DNA of 64,000 nt, taken from NCBI GenBank assembly GCA_921293015.1, contig OV121082.1, positions 27,837,117-27,901,116 on the forward strand, in the 5' to 3' direction. This document shows positions 44,357 through 57,545 of this stretch, piece after piece (within the stretch, counting starts at the first letter, position 1; every line of letters begins with the position of its first letter). The translations under genes were made by a program, and so were the position numbers. Source of the stretch: Phorcus lineatus (Eukaryota; Mollusca; Gastropoda; Trochida; Trochidae). The notes under the pieces are model-generated. The model saw nothing but the letters and a program-made list of their open reading frames with translations, searched no databases and had not been told where the DNA came from.

Positions 44357-44944
44357 AATAAAGCAAGGAATTTCCAGTTTAAGTTTATCCATAGAATAGT
44401 CTCAACAAGATCCTTTTTATTTAAAGTTGGTATATGTCAGGACAATCTCTGTACCTTTTGCGGTAGAGAAATTGAAACATTCGAGCATTTATTTTATTCA
44501 TGTGAGAAAACTAAAAACCTTATTTCACAGTTAGAATCATGGTACCTCTCAAGAACCAGAACCAGCCTTGATATTGATATTACAAAATTTCTACTCGGGG
44601 ACCCAAAGGCAAATGTATTAATAAATCACATTTACATTATTACAAAAGAATATATCAATAAAACTAGATTTACTTCCAGTGTTTTAAACTTCAACAATCT
44701 GATTCATTGCATAAAATATCACTATCACCTAGAAAAGTACATATTTTGTAAAATGGTCATGTCTTCTTTAAACATTGCACCGTGAGTTTCTTTCACTCTT
44801 GCCCTCTGTAACTGTCCACTATCTCCTCTCTATCTCTATCTCTATCTCAGTCTGTTATCGTTCTTGTTACAACAATTTATCTTTCATATGTTGAAATCAT
44901 ACAATTTCTTTGTACCATTCTCTTGTAATAAAAAAAAAAAAAAA
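44357..44944 (+). mobile_element. L1/Tx1-like LINE, 3' end with poly-A tail
   Basis: The frame 44357-44785 reads FQFKFIHRIVSTRSFLFK, then the C-terminal knuckle CTFCGREIETFEHLFYSC, and a stop. This matches the L1/Tx1 ORF2 C-terminus. A short 3' UTR with a (TCTATC)n stretch follows, and then AATAAA merging into a poly-A tail (about 44929-44944). A 5'-truncated insertion into the hAT gene explains the missing hAT segment before TADCERG. Confidence 0.8.
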
Positions 44945-45170
44945 GTGGTCAGATATTGGTCTGTTGTTGCCACTGCAGACTGCAGATTGTGAAAGGGGCT
45001 TAGTGCCCAAAACAATTTGCATACATCAAAAAGAAACACACTGTCAGCTGAGACATTAAACAGACTAATGCTCATTCAATTGGAAGGTCCTCCTATGAAG
45101 GATTTTGACTTTAAAAGATGTGTTAAATCTTGGCAATCCAAGAAAGACAGGAGAATCCTCAAAAAGTAAC

Positions 45171-46302
45171 ATTAAGATTTTGCTGTTACTACTGCTATTA
45201 AAAGGAACAGAATTAAAACTGTGAGTAGAAAATTGCATTTGTTATTTATTATGCTTGTTTAAGTGTTTGCAAGAGCTAGTTTTAGGAAGTTCTCTGATTG
45301 GCCCACATTTTCAAAAGTTAGGGGGCCAATTGGCCCCTGCCACTGAAATCCTGGCTGCAGCACTGCATCTAGTATAACCTTGGTGTTTGTAAGTTCAGAT
45401 TAATTGGGGGAGATAACTCTGTCACCGTGTCATTTCAAATTTAGTTCAAGGGAGGTAATTAAGATAATTTTATGTTGACTAACAGGTGAAGGAATATTCA
45501 ATTCAACAGTTATATTTAAAAAATGTAAATGAGTCAGAGCTCCAGATAAGCTTTTGGCTATGTCGGTAAGATATCCGAATGTCACAGTCGGAAGTACAAG
45601 TAAAATAAAACATACAAGGCATATCAGCAATTGCATTTTAAAGTTTTTTAAAATTATTAATTGTTAACAAGATTCTTCTCAATCGGATATCATTCAATTG
45701 CAACACAAAAGTCATTGAAGAAAAATGTGTTGCAATTGCGAAGGTGCTCATGAGGCAAGCTGTTGACCCAATTCGATGAACTACACATGTAGGTGAATGG
45801 AATGGTCAACCATTGTGTAGAGGTGTCATTTTGATTGCCTGTGACATTCTGAGTTTGGAAAAACTTTCAAAAGTATATTACATTGAACAAAAATAAGCTT
45901 AGCCTTTTTTAAGACTTAATTAAAAGACAAGGATAGTTTATATAAGTAATTCGAATTCCAAATTTTATAGCTCAATATGATGTCATTGTGTGAAGCTAAA
46001 AATAGCTCTGTGCTCTAGCAATTGACACTTGATAGGTAACGTTTAAGAAATGTGAGAAACTTATATTAATTCAAATGTTTTCAAGTTGTTGTTTAAAATG
46101 ACGTAGATAATTCTTGAAAAATTTATGATATAGCAGAGAGAATGATATTAAATGGTGAAAGAGACAGGATTCAGTAGTAAGCGACACACAGGTGGTCTAT
46201 TTTACATGACCAATACTGTAAGGTCCAACAAAAATTTAAAAAAAAAAAAAAAATGTTCATTAAACCTAATGTCACTTAATAATCCGACAGTGTTTAAAAA
46301 CC
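45171..46302. other. AT-rich non-coding DNA
   Basis: No gene supported. Notable only are an A-tract at about 46236-46252 and a GGGGGCCAATTGGCCCC-like palindrome near 45320. Confidence 0.35.
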
Positions 46303-47460
46303 AATAAATTCTCGTAGTCCTCAATAACTGTGTGGGTCAATATCTGGAATTTCATTAGTGCTTCATCGCGCTGATGGAACTGGTTCGAATCCCAGCCAGT
46401 TGCTAATAGCTAGGTAGATTTACATTTCTGGTCACTGGCACTGGTTTAACGACTTCTAAACCTGAGCCTCTTGACAGGGTTCTTGAGAAGGAATTTAAAA
46501 ACTGCATTTCAATACACCTGTGAACCGGAGAAACCCCCCCAAAAAGCCTCTACAACGACCTACCATAGCCTGTAAGCTTGGAGCCTAAATGGAAGCCGTG
46601 CACATTGGTTGGATGTAATTAATGTGTCGGATGAGATCTACTACAGAGGTGATAAAGTAGCCGGTTGAAATTTATGATTATCAGAATCAAGAATGAAATC
46701 ACTCGCCAAAAACAGAGCTACTGACAGTTTACAATTAGCCGGATACTGCGACCTTATTACCCACGCACTTAGCAGGGCGACGACAGCTGGAGTTGAATCT
46801 ATACTCATTTCTAGTAAATATTACACTAATTAGCATAAACAGAGTATAGAGTTTCAATCTGTCAAGTGTCGGATGAGATCTACTACAGAGGTGATAAAGT
46901 AGCCGGTTGAAATTTATGATTATCAGAATCAAGAATGAAATCACTCGCCAAAAACAGAGCTACTGACAGTTTACAATTAGCCGGATACTGCGACCTTATT
47001 ACCCACGCACTAAGCAGGGCGACGACAGCTGGAGTTGAATCTATACTCATTTCTAGTAAATATTACACTAATTAGCATAAACAGAGTATAGAGTTTCAAT
47101 CTGTCAAGTATCTAATCATAATTATCAATTTAGTCTATCAAAATTCATAACATTAGTATACTTAGATACAAGTGTACAAATTTTACCCTGAAGTTATCGA
47201 AAGTTTTCATAGCCGTGTGTGGATAAGGCTGCCGTCTGTAGTTCCGAGCAGAAGATTGGCGCGGGTTCGAATCCGCTTTGATGAAGTTGGACTTTTGAGA
47301 ATTGTTGTTTATCATTACATAAATTTACATTAATTAGCAACAAATAAAGTATAGATTTACAATTTCAAGTACATATATTAAAATTATCAATTAGATTTAT
47401 CAAAAATACAGAAATATAGTATATGAATGAGTTTACCAATGAATTCTCGCTGTCCCCGAT
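46303..47460 (+). repeat. Diverged left-edge copy of the 770-bp array
   Basis: Carries a worn head 1 (ACTGTGTGGGTCAATATC...GGTTCGAATCCC), body, and head 2 (TAGCCGTGTGTGGATAAGG...GGTTCGAATCC at about 47212-47290). It keeps sequence missing from array monomers: CCAGTTGCTAATAGCTAGG after head 1 and a longer middle. The middle includes a 242-bp tandem duplication. It is the least homogenised unit and marks the array boundary. Confidence 0.85.
46624..47107. repeat. 242-bp tandem duplication within the left-edge unit
   Basis: GTGTCGGATGAGATC starts at 46624 and again at 46866. The two 242-bp copies differ by one base (GCACTTAGC versus GCACTAAGC). The second copy runs to CTGTCAAG before TATCTAATC. 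Confidence 0.95.
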
Positions 47461-47530
47461 GGCTGTGTGGGTCAATGCCTGGAATTTCATTAGTGCTTCA
47501 TCGCGCTGATGGAACTGGTTCGAATCCCAG
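47451..47530 (+). other. tRNA-like head 1 (first array copy; repeated in every monomer)
   Basis: Box A-like TGGCTGTGTGGG with a GGC/GCC D-stem, and a perfect B-box GGTTCGAATCC at 47517. The spacing between boxes (about 57 bp) is that of a class II (Leu/Ser-like) tRNA. The acceptor stem does not close, so it is a tRNA-derived Pol III promoter and not a tRNA. It recurs at the start of all 22 monomers with both boxes intact. Confidence 0.75.
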
Positions 47531-47965
47531 GTAGAATCACATTTCTGGTCACTGGCACTGGTTTAACGACTTCTAAGCCTGAGCCTCTTGACAGGGTTCT
47601 TGAGAAGGAATTTAAAACGTGAATTTCAATAAACCCCTGTGAACCGGAGAAACCCCCCCCAAAAAGCCTCTATAACGACCTACCATAGCCTGTAAGCTTG
47701 GAGCCTAAATGGAAGCCGTGCACATTGGTTGGATGTAATTAATGTGTCGAATTAGAGCTACTACAGAGGTGATAAAGAAGTCGGACCTGCCGGTTGAAAT
47801 TCATGATTTTCAGAATCAAGAATGAAATCACTCGCCAAAAACAGAGCTACTGACAGTTTAGTGCTTTTGAGTATCTAATCATAATTATCAATTTAGTCTA
47901 TCAAAATTCATAACATTAGTATACTTAGATACAAGTGTACAAATTTTACCCTGAAGTTATCGAAA

Positions 47966-48053
47966 GTTTTCATAGCCGTGTGTGGATAAGGCTGCCGTCT
48001 GTAGTTCCGAGCAGAAGATTGGCGCGGGTTCGAATCCGCTTTGATGAAGTTGG
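47966..48053 (+). other. tRNA-like head 2 (first array copy; repeated in every monomer)
   Basis: Box A TAGCCGTGTGTGG (TAGCCGTGTGG in most monomers) with a GCC/GGC D-stem, a TCTG/CAGA anticodon-arm pairing, AGAAGATTGG, and a perfect B-box GGTTCGAATCC at 48027. Flanking TTCAT/ATGAA could form an acceptor-like stem. The central part resembles tRNA-Arg. Likely a SINE head; recurs in each monomer about 510 bp after head 1. Confidence 0.75.
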
Positions 48054-51000
48054 ACTTTTGAGAATTGTTGTTTATCATTACATAAATTTACATTAATTAG
48101 CAACAAATAAAGTATAGATTTACAATTTCAAGTACATATATTAAAATTATCAATTAGATTTATCAAAAATACAGAAATATAGTATATGAATGAGTTTACC
48201 AATGAATTCTCGCTGTCCCCGATGGCTGTGTGGGTCAATGCCTGGAATTTCATTAGTGCTTCATCGCGCTGATGGAACTGGTTCGAATCCCAGGTAGAAT
48301 CACATTTCTGGTCACTGGCACTGGTTTAACGACTTCTAAGCCTGAGCCTCTTGACAGGGTTCTTGAGAAGGAATTTAAAACGTGAATTTCAATAAACCCC
48401 TGTGAACCGGAGAAACCCCCCCCAAAAAGCCTCTACAACGACCTACCATAGCCTGTAAGCTTGGAGCCTAAATGGAAGCCGTGCACATTGGTTGGATGTA
48501 ATTAATGTGTCGAATTAGAGCTACTACAGAGGTGATAAAGAAGTCGGACCTGCCGGTTGAAATTCATGATTTTCAGAATCAAGAATGAAATCACTCGCCA
48601 AAAACAGAGCTACTGACAGTTTAGTGCTTTTGAGTATCTAATCATAATTATCAATTTAGTCTATCAAAATTCATAACATTAGTATACTTAGATAAAAGTG
48701 TACAAATTTTACCCTGAAGTTATCGAAAGTTTTCATAGCCGTGTGGATAAGGCTGCCGTCTGTAGTTCCGAGCAGAAGATTGGCGCGGGTTCGAATCCGC
48801 TTTGATGAAGTTGGACTTTTGAGAATTGTTGTTTATCATTACATAAATTTACATTAATTAGCAACAAATAAAGTATAGATTTACAATTTCAAGTACATAT
48901 ATTAAAATTATCAATTAGATTTATCAAAAATACAGAAATATAGTATGGTAGATATATATGAATGAGTTTACCAATGAATTCTCGCTGTCCCCGATGGCTG
49001 TGTGGGTCAATGCCTGGAATTTCATTAGTGCTTCATCGCGCTGATGGAACTGGTTCGAATCCCAGGTAGAATCACATTTCTGGTCACTGGCACTGGTTTA
49101 ACGACTTCTAAGCCTGAGCCTCTTGACAGGGTTCTTGAGAAGGAATTTAAAACGTGAATTTCAATAAACCCCTGTGAACCGGAGAAACCCCCCCAAAAAG
49201 CCTCTACAACGACCTACCATAGCCTGTAAGCTTGGAGCCTAAATGGAAGCCGTGCACATTGGTTGGATGTAATTAATGTGTCGGATTAGAGCTACTACAG
49301 AGGTGATAAAGAAGCCGGACCTGCCGGTTGAAATTCATGATTTTCAGAATCAAGAATGAAATCACTCGCCAAAAACAGAGCTACTGACAGTTTAGTGCTT
49401 TTGAGTATCTAATCATAATTATCAATTTAGTCTATCAAAATTCATAACATTAGTATACTTAGATACAAGTGTACAAATTTTACCCTGAAGTTATCGAAAG
49501 TTTTCATAGCCGTGTGGATAAGGCTGCCGTCTGTAGTTCCGAGCAGAAGATTGGCGCGGGTTCGAATCCGCTTTGATGAAGTTGGACTTTTGAGAATTGT
49601 TGTTTATCATTACATAAATTTACATTAATTAGCAACAAATAAAGTATAGATTTACAATTTCAAGTACATATATTAAAATTATCAATTAGATTTATCAAAA
49701 ATACAGAAACATAGTATGGTAGATATATATGAATGAGTTTACCAATAAATTCTCGCTGTCCCCGATGGCTGTGTGGGTCAATGCCTGGAATTTCATTAGT
49801 GCTTCATCGCGCTGATGGAACTGGTTCGAATCCCAGGTAGAATCACATTTCTGGTCACTGGCACTGGTTTAACGACTTCTAAACTGAGCCTCTTGACAGG
49901 GTTCTTGAGAAGGAATTTAAAACGTGAATTACAATAAACCCCTGTGAACCGGAGAAACCCCCCCAAAAAGCCTCTACAACGACCTACCATAGCCTGTAAG
50001 CTTGGAGCCTAAATGGAAGCCGTGCACATTGGTTGGATGTAATTAATGTGTCGAATTAGAGCTACTACAGAGGTGATAAAGAAGCCGGACCTGCCGGTTG
50101 AAATTCATGATTTTCAGAATCAAGAATGAAATCACTCGCCAAAAACAGAGCTACTGACAGTTTAGTGCTTTTGAGTATCTAATCATAATTATCAATTTAG
50201 TCTATCAAAATTCATAACATTAGTATACTTAGTTACAAGTGTACAAATTTTACCCTGAAGTTATCGAAAGTTTTCATAGCCGTGTGGATAAGGCTGCCGT
50301 CTGTAGTTCCGAGCAGAAGATTGGCGCGGGTTCGAATCCGCTTTGATGAAGTTGGACTTTTGAGAATTGTTGTTTATCATTACATAAATTTACATTAATT
50401 AGCAACAAATAAAGTATAGATTTACAATTTCAAGTACATATATTAAAATTATCAATTAGATTTATCAAAAATACAGAAATATAGTATGGTAGATATATAT
50501 GAATGAGTTTACCAATGAATTCTCGCTGTCCCCGATGGCTGTGTGGGTCAATGCCTGGAATTTCATTAGTGCTTCATCGCGCTGATGGAACTGGTTCGAA
50601 TCCCAGGTAGAATCACATTTCTGGTCACTGGCACTGGTTTAACGACTTCTAAACTGAGCCTCTTGACAGGGTTCTTGAGAAGGAATTTAAAACGTGAATT
50701 TCAATAAACCCCTGTGAACCGGAGAAACCCCCCCAAAAAGCCTCTACAACGACCTACCATAGCCTGTAAGCTTGGAGCCTAAATGGAAGCCGTGCACATT
50801 GGTTGGATGTAATTAATGTGTCGAATTAGAGCTACTACAGAGGTGATAAAGAAGCCGGACCTGCCGGTTGAAATTCTTGATTTTCAGAATCAAGAATGAA
50901 ATCACTCGCCAAAAACAGAGCTACTGACAGTTTAGTGCTTTTGAGTATCTAATCATAATTATCAATTTAGTCTATCAAAATTCATAACATTAGTATACTT

Positions 51001-53038
51001 AGATACAAGTGTACAAATTTTACCCTGAAGTTATCGAAAGTTTTCATAGCCGTGTGGATAAGGCTGCCGTCTGTAGTTCCGAGCAGAAGATTGGCGCGGG
51101 TTCGAATCCGCTTTGATGAAGTTGGACTTTTGAGAATTGTTGTTTATCATTACATAAATTTACATTAATTAGCAACAAATAAAGTATAGATTTACAATTT
51201 CAAGTACATATATTAAAATTATCAATTAGATTTATCAAAAATACAGAAATATAGTATGGTAGATATATATGAATGAGTTTACCAATGAATTCTCGCTGTC
51301 CCCGATGGCTGTGTGGGTCAATGCCTGGAATTTCATTAGTGCTTCATCGCGCTGATGGAACTGGTTCGAATCCCAGGTAGAATCACATTTCTGGTCACTG
51401 GCACTGGTTTAACGACTTCTAAGCCTGAGCCTCTTGACAGGGTTCTTGAGAAGGAATTTAAAACGTGAATTTCAATAAACCCCTGTGAACCGGAGAAACC
51501 CCCCCAAAAAGCCTCTACAACGACCTACCATAGCCTGTAAGCTTGGAGCCTAAATGGAAGCCGTGCACATTGGTTGGATGTAATTAATGTGTCGGATTAG
51601 AGCTACTACAGAGGTGATAAAGAAGCCGGACCTGCCGGTTGAAATTCTTGATTTTCAGAATCAAGAATGAAATCACTCGCCAAAAACAGAGCTACTGACA
51701 GTTTAGTGCTTTTGAGTATCTAATCATAATTATCAATTTAGTCTATCAAAATTCATAACATTAGTATACTTAGATACAAGTGTACAAATTTTACCCTGAA
51801 GTTATCGAAAGTTTTCATAGCCGTGTGGATAAGGCTGCCGTCTGTAGTTCCGAGCAGAAGATTGGCGCGGGTTCGAATCCGCTTTGATGAAGTTGGACTT
51901 TTGAGAATTGTTGCTTATCATTACATAAATTTACATTAATTAGCAACAAATAAAGTATAGATTTACAATTTCAAGTACATATATTAAAATTATCAATTAG
52001 ATTTATCAAAAATACAGAAATATAGTATGGTAGATATATATGAATGAGTTTACCAATGAATTCTCGCTGTCCCCGATGGCTGTGTGGGTCAATGCCTGGA
52101 ATTTCATTAGTGCTTCATCGCGCTGATGGAACTGGTTCGAATCCCAGGTAGAATCACATTTCTGGTCACTGGCACTGGTTTAACGACTTCTAAACTGAGC
52201 CTCTTGACAGGGTTCTTGAGAAGGAATTTAAAACGTGAATTACAATAAACCCCTGTGAACCGGAGAAACCCCCCCAAAAAGCCTCTACAACGACCTACCA
52301 TAGCCTGTAAGCTTGGAGCCTAAATGGAAGCCGTGCACATTGGTTGGATGTAATTAATGTGTCGAATTAGAGCTACTACAGAGGTGATAAAGAAGCCGGA
52401 CCTGCCGGTTGAAATTCATGATTTTCAGAATCAAGAATGAAATCACTCGCCAAAAACAGAGCTACTGACAGTTTAGTGCTTTTGAGTATCTAATCATAAT
52501 TATCAATTTAGTCTATCAAAATTCATAACATTAGTATACTTAGTTACAAGTGTACAAATTTTACCCTGAAGTTATCGAAAGTTTTCATAGCCGTGTGGAT
52601 AAGGCTGCCGTCTGTAGTTCCGAGCAGAAGATTGGCGCGGGTTCGAATCCGCTTTGATGAAGTTGGACTTTTGAGAATTGTTGTTTATAATTACATAAAT
52701 TTACATTAATTAGCAACAAATAAAGTATAGATTTACAATTTCAAGTACATATATTAAAATTATCAATTAGATTTATCAAAAATACAGAAATATAGTATGG
52801 TAGATATATATGAATGAGTTTACCAATGAATTCTCGCTGTCCCCGATGGCTGTGTGGGTCAATGCCTGGAATTTCATTAGTGCTTCATCGCGCTGATGGA
52901 ACTGGTTCGAATCCCAGGTAGAATCACATTTCTGGTCACTGGCACTGGTTTAACGACTTCTAAGCCTGAGCCTCTTGACAGGGTTCTTGAGAAGGAATTT
53001 AAAACGTGAATTACAATAAACCCCTGTGAACCGGAGAA

Positions 53039-55432
53039 ACCCCCTCCCCACCCCCCCCCCCCCCCCCCCCCAAAAAGCCTCTACAACGACCTACCATAGC
53101 CTGTAAGCTTGGAGCCTAAATGGAAGCCGTGCACATTGGTTGGATGTAATTAATGTGTCGAATTAGAGCTACTACAGAGGTGATAAAGAAGCCGGACCTG
53201 CCGGTTGAAATTCATGATTTTCAGAATCAAGAATGAAATCACTCGCCAAAAACAGAGCTACTGACAGTTTAGTGCTTTTGAGTATCTAATCATAATTATC
53301 AATTTAGTCTATCAAAATTCATAACATTAGTATACTTAGTTACAAGTGTACAAATTTTACCCTGAAGTTATCGAAAGTTTTCATAGCCGTGTGGATAAGG
53401 CTGCCGTCTGTAGTTCCGAGCAGAAGATTGGCGCGGGTTCGAATCCGCTTTGATGAAGTTGGACTTTTGAGAATTGTTGTTTATAATTACATAAATTTAC
53501 ATTAATTAGCAACAAATAAAGTATAGATTTACAATTTCAAGTACATATATTAAAATTATCAATTAGATTTATCAAAAATACAGAAATATAGTATGGTAGA
53601 TATATATGAATGAGTTTACCAATGAATTCTCGCTGTCCCCGATGGCTGTGTGGGTCAATGCCTGGAATTTCATTAGTGCTTCATCGCGCTGATGGAACTG
53701 GTTCGAATCCCAGGTAGAATCACATTTCTGGTCACTGGCACTGGTTTAACGACTTCTAAGCCTGAGCCTCTTGACAGGGTTCTTGAGAAGGAATTTAAAA
53801 CGTGAATTACAATAAACCCCTGTGAACCGGAGAAACCCCCTCCCCACCCCCCCCCCCCCCCCCCCCCAAAAAGCCTCTACAACGACCTACCATAGCCTGT
53901 AAGCTTGGAGCCTAAATGGAAGCCGTGCACATTGGTTGGATGTAATTAATGTGTCGAATTAGAGCTACTACAGAGGTGATAAAGAAGCCGGACCTGCCGG
54001 TTGAAATTCATGATTTTCAGAATCAAGAATGAAATCACTCGCCAAAAACAGAGCTACTGACAGTTTAGTGCTTTTGAGTATCTAATCATAATTATCAATT
54101 TAGTCTATCAAAATTCATAACATTAGTATACTTAGTTACAAGTGTACAAATTTTACCCTGAAGTTATCGAAAGTTTTCATAGCCGTGTGGATAAGGCTGC
54201 CGTCTGTAGTTCCGAGCAGAAGATTGGCGCGGGTTCGAATCCGCTTTGATGAAGTTGGACTTTTGAGAATTGTTGTTTATAATTACATAAATTTACATTA
54301 ATTAGCAACAAATAAAGTATAGATTTACAATTTCAAGTACATATATTAAAATTATCAATTAGATTTATCAAAAATACAGAAATATAGTATGGTAGATATA
54401 TATGAATGAGTTTACCAATGAATTCTCGCTGTCCCCGATGGCTGTGTGGGTCAATGCCTGGAATTTCATTAGTGCTTCATCGCGCTGATGGAACTGGTTC
54501 GAATCCCAGGTAGAATCACATTTCTGGTCACTGGCACTGGTTTAACGACTTCTAAACTGAGCCTCTTGACAGGGTTCTTGAGAAGGAATTTAAAACGTGA
54601 ATTTCAATAAACCCCTGTGAACCGGAGAACCCCCCCCCCCCCCCCCCCCCCCCCAAAAAGCCTCTACAACGACCTACCATAGCCTGTAAGCTTGGAGCCT
54701 AAATGGAAGCCGTGCACATTGGTTGGATGTAATTAATGTGTCGGATTAGAGCTACTACAGAGGTGATAAAGAAGCCGGACCTGCCGGTTGAAATTCTTGA
54801 TTTTCAGAATCAAGAATGAAATCACTCGCCAAAAACAGAGCTACTGACAGTTTAGTGCTTTTGAGTATCTAATCATAATTATTCATAACATTAGTATACT
54901 TAGATACAAGTGTACAAATTTTACCCTGAAGTTATCGAAAGTTTTCATAGCCGTGTGGATAAGGCTGCCGTCTGTAGTTCCGAGCAGAAGATTGGCGCGG
55001 GTTCGAATCCGCTTTGATGAAGTTGGACTTTTGAGCATTGTTGTTTATCATTACATAAATTTACATTAATTAGCAACAAATAAAGTATAGATTTACAATT
55101 TCAAGTACATATATTAAAATTATCAATTAGATTTATCAAAAATACAGAAATATAGTATGGTAGATATATATGAATGAGTTTACCAATGAATTCTCGCTGT
55201 CCCCGATGGCTGTGTGGGTCAATGCCTGGAATTTCATTAGTGCTTCATCGCGCTGATGGAACTGGTTCGAATCCCAGGTAGAATCACATTTCTGGTCACT
55301 GGCACTGGTTTAACGACTTCTAAGCCTGAGCCTCTTGACAGGGTTCTTGAGAAGGAATTTAAAACGTGAATTACAATAAACCCCTGTGAACCGGAGAAAC
55401 CCCCTCCCCCCCCCCCCCCCCCCCCCCCCCCC
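53039..55432. repeat. Expanded poly-C tracts in four consecutive monomers
   Basis: The site that is C7-C9 in other monomers is expanded at about 53041-53071, 53836-53867, 54630-54654 and 55400-55432. The first two share the interruption CCCCTCCCCACC. Other monomers on both sides have the short form. The complementary strand carries G-runs of over 20. Confidence 0.9.
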
Positions 55433-57545
55433 AAAAAGCCTCTACAACGACCTACCATAGCCTGTAAGCTTGGAGCCTAAATGGAAGCCGTGCACATTGG
55501 TTGGATGTAATTAATGTGTCGAATTAGAGCTACTACAGAGGTGATAAAGAAGCCGGACCTGCCGGTTGAAATTCATGATTTTCAGAATCAAGAATGAAAT
55601 CACTCGCCAAAAACAGAGCTACTGACAGTTTAGTGCTTTTGAGTATCTAATCATAATTATCAATTTAGTCTATCAAAATTCATAACATTAGTATACTTAG
55701 TTACAAGTGTACAAATTTTACCCTGAAGTTATCGAAAGTTTTCATAGCCGTGTGGATAAGGCTGCCGTCTGTAGTTCCGAGCAGAAGATTGGCGCGGGTT
55801 CGAATCCGCTTTGATGAAGTTGGACTTTTGAGAATTGTTGTTTATCATTACATAAATTTACATTAATTAGCAACAAATAAAGTATAGATTTACAATTTCA
55901 AGTACATATATTAAAATTATCAATTAGATTTATCAAAAATACAGAAATATAGTATGGTAGATATATATGAATGAGTTTACCAATGAATTCTCGCTGTCCC
56001 CGATGGCTGTGTGGGTCAATGCCTGGAATTTCATTAGTGCTTCATCGCGCTGATGGAACTGGTTCGAATCCCAGGTAGAATCACATTTCTGGTCACTGGC
56101 ACTGGTTTAACGACTTCTAAACTGAGCCTCTTGACAGGGTTCTTGAGAAGGAATTTAAAACGTGAATTTCAATAAACCCCTGTGAACCGGAGAAACCCCC
56201 CCAAAAAGCCTCTACAACGACCTACCATAGCCTGTAAGCTTGGAGCCTAAATGGAAGCCGTGCACATTGGTTGGATGTAATTAATGTGTCGAATTAGAGC
56301 TACTACAGAGGTGATAAAGAAGCCGGACCTGCCGGTTGAAATTCTTGATTTTCAGAATCAAGAATGAAATCACTCGCCAAAAACAGAGCTACTAACAGTT
56401 TAGTGCTTTTGAGTATCTAATCATAATTATCAATTTAGTCTATCAAAATTCATAACATTAGTATACTTAGATACAAGTGTACAAATTTTACCCTGAAGTT
56501 ATCGAAAGTTTTCATAGCCGTGTGGATAAGGCTGCCGTCTGTAGTTCCGAGCAGAAGATTGGCGCGGGTTCGAATCCGCTTTGATGAAGTTGGACTTTTG
56601 AGAATTGTTGTTTATCATTACATAAATTTACATTAATTAGCAACAAATAAAGTATAGATTTACAATTTCAAGTACATATATTAAAATTATCAATTAGATT
56701 TATCAAAAATACAGAAATATAGTATGGTAGATATATATGAATGAGTTTACCAATGAATTCTCGCTGTCCCCGATGGCTGTGTGGGTCAATGCCTGGAATT
56801 TCATTAGTGCTTCATCGCGCTGATGGAACTGGTTCGAATCCCAGGTAGAATCACATTTCTGGTCACTGGCACTGGTTTAACGACTTCTAAGCCTGAGCCT
56901 CTTGACAGGGTTCTTGAGAAGGAATTTAAAACGTGAATTTCAATAAACCCCTGTGAACCGGAGAAACCCCCCCAAAAAGCCTCTACAACGACCTACCATA
57001 GCCTGTAAGCTTGGAGCCTAAATGGAAGCCGTGCACATTGGTTGGATGTAATTAATGTGTCGGATTAGAGCTACTACAGAGGTGATAAAGAAGCCGGACC
57101 TGCCGGTTGAAATTCTTGATTTTCAGAATCAAGAATGAAATCACTCGCCAAAAACAGAGCTACTGACAGTTTAGTGCTTTTGAGTATCTAATCATAATTA
57201 TCAATTTAGTCTATCAAAATTCATAACATTAGTATACTTAGATACAAGTGTACAAATTTTACCCTGAAGTTATCGAAAGTTTTCATAGCCGTGTGGATAA
57301 GGCTGCCGTCTGTAGTTCCGAGCAGAAGATTGGCGCGGGTTCGAATCCGCTTTGATGAAGTTGGACTTTTGAGAATTGTTGCTTATCATTACATAAATTT
57401 ACATTAATTAGCAACAAATAAAGTATAGATTTACAATTTCAAGTACATATATTAAAATTATCAATTAGATTTATCAAAAATACAGAAATATAGTATGGTA
57501 GATATATATGAATGAGTTTACCAATGAATTCTCGCTGTCCCCGAT

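Larger units (their letters stand above)
38779..45170 (+). pseudogene. hAT-type transposase gene (ZNF862-like), broken by insertions
   Basis: Pieces in order: an acidic N-terminus and then a TTF-like zinc finger SWLSTYPWLSYDKQKDIMTC with CEMCIRSGKNNTFTDGC (to about 39091); VMTDESTDITVNKKLVVYV (41547-41617, first catalytic Asp); IAFGSDGASIMTRHKR and INIHCIAHRLNLCTSKAAE (42581-42957); DPEVRLK, then after a MITE EVHQIRWFSFYSALSAVYHSW (43453-43747); a helical region (43757-44101); and the dimerisation end TADCERG and LSAETLNRLMLIQLEGPP (about 44957-45168, stop TAA). This order matches hAT-derived ZNF862/KIAA1586-like proteins. Frameshifts, at least five foreign insertions and lost segments make it inactive. 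Confidence 0.8.
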
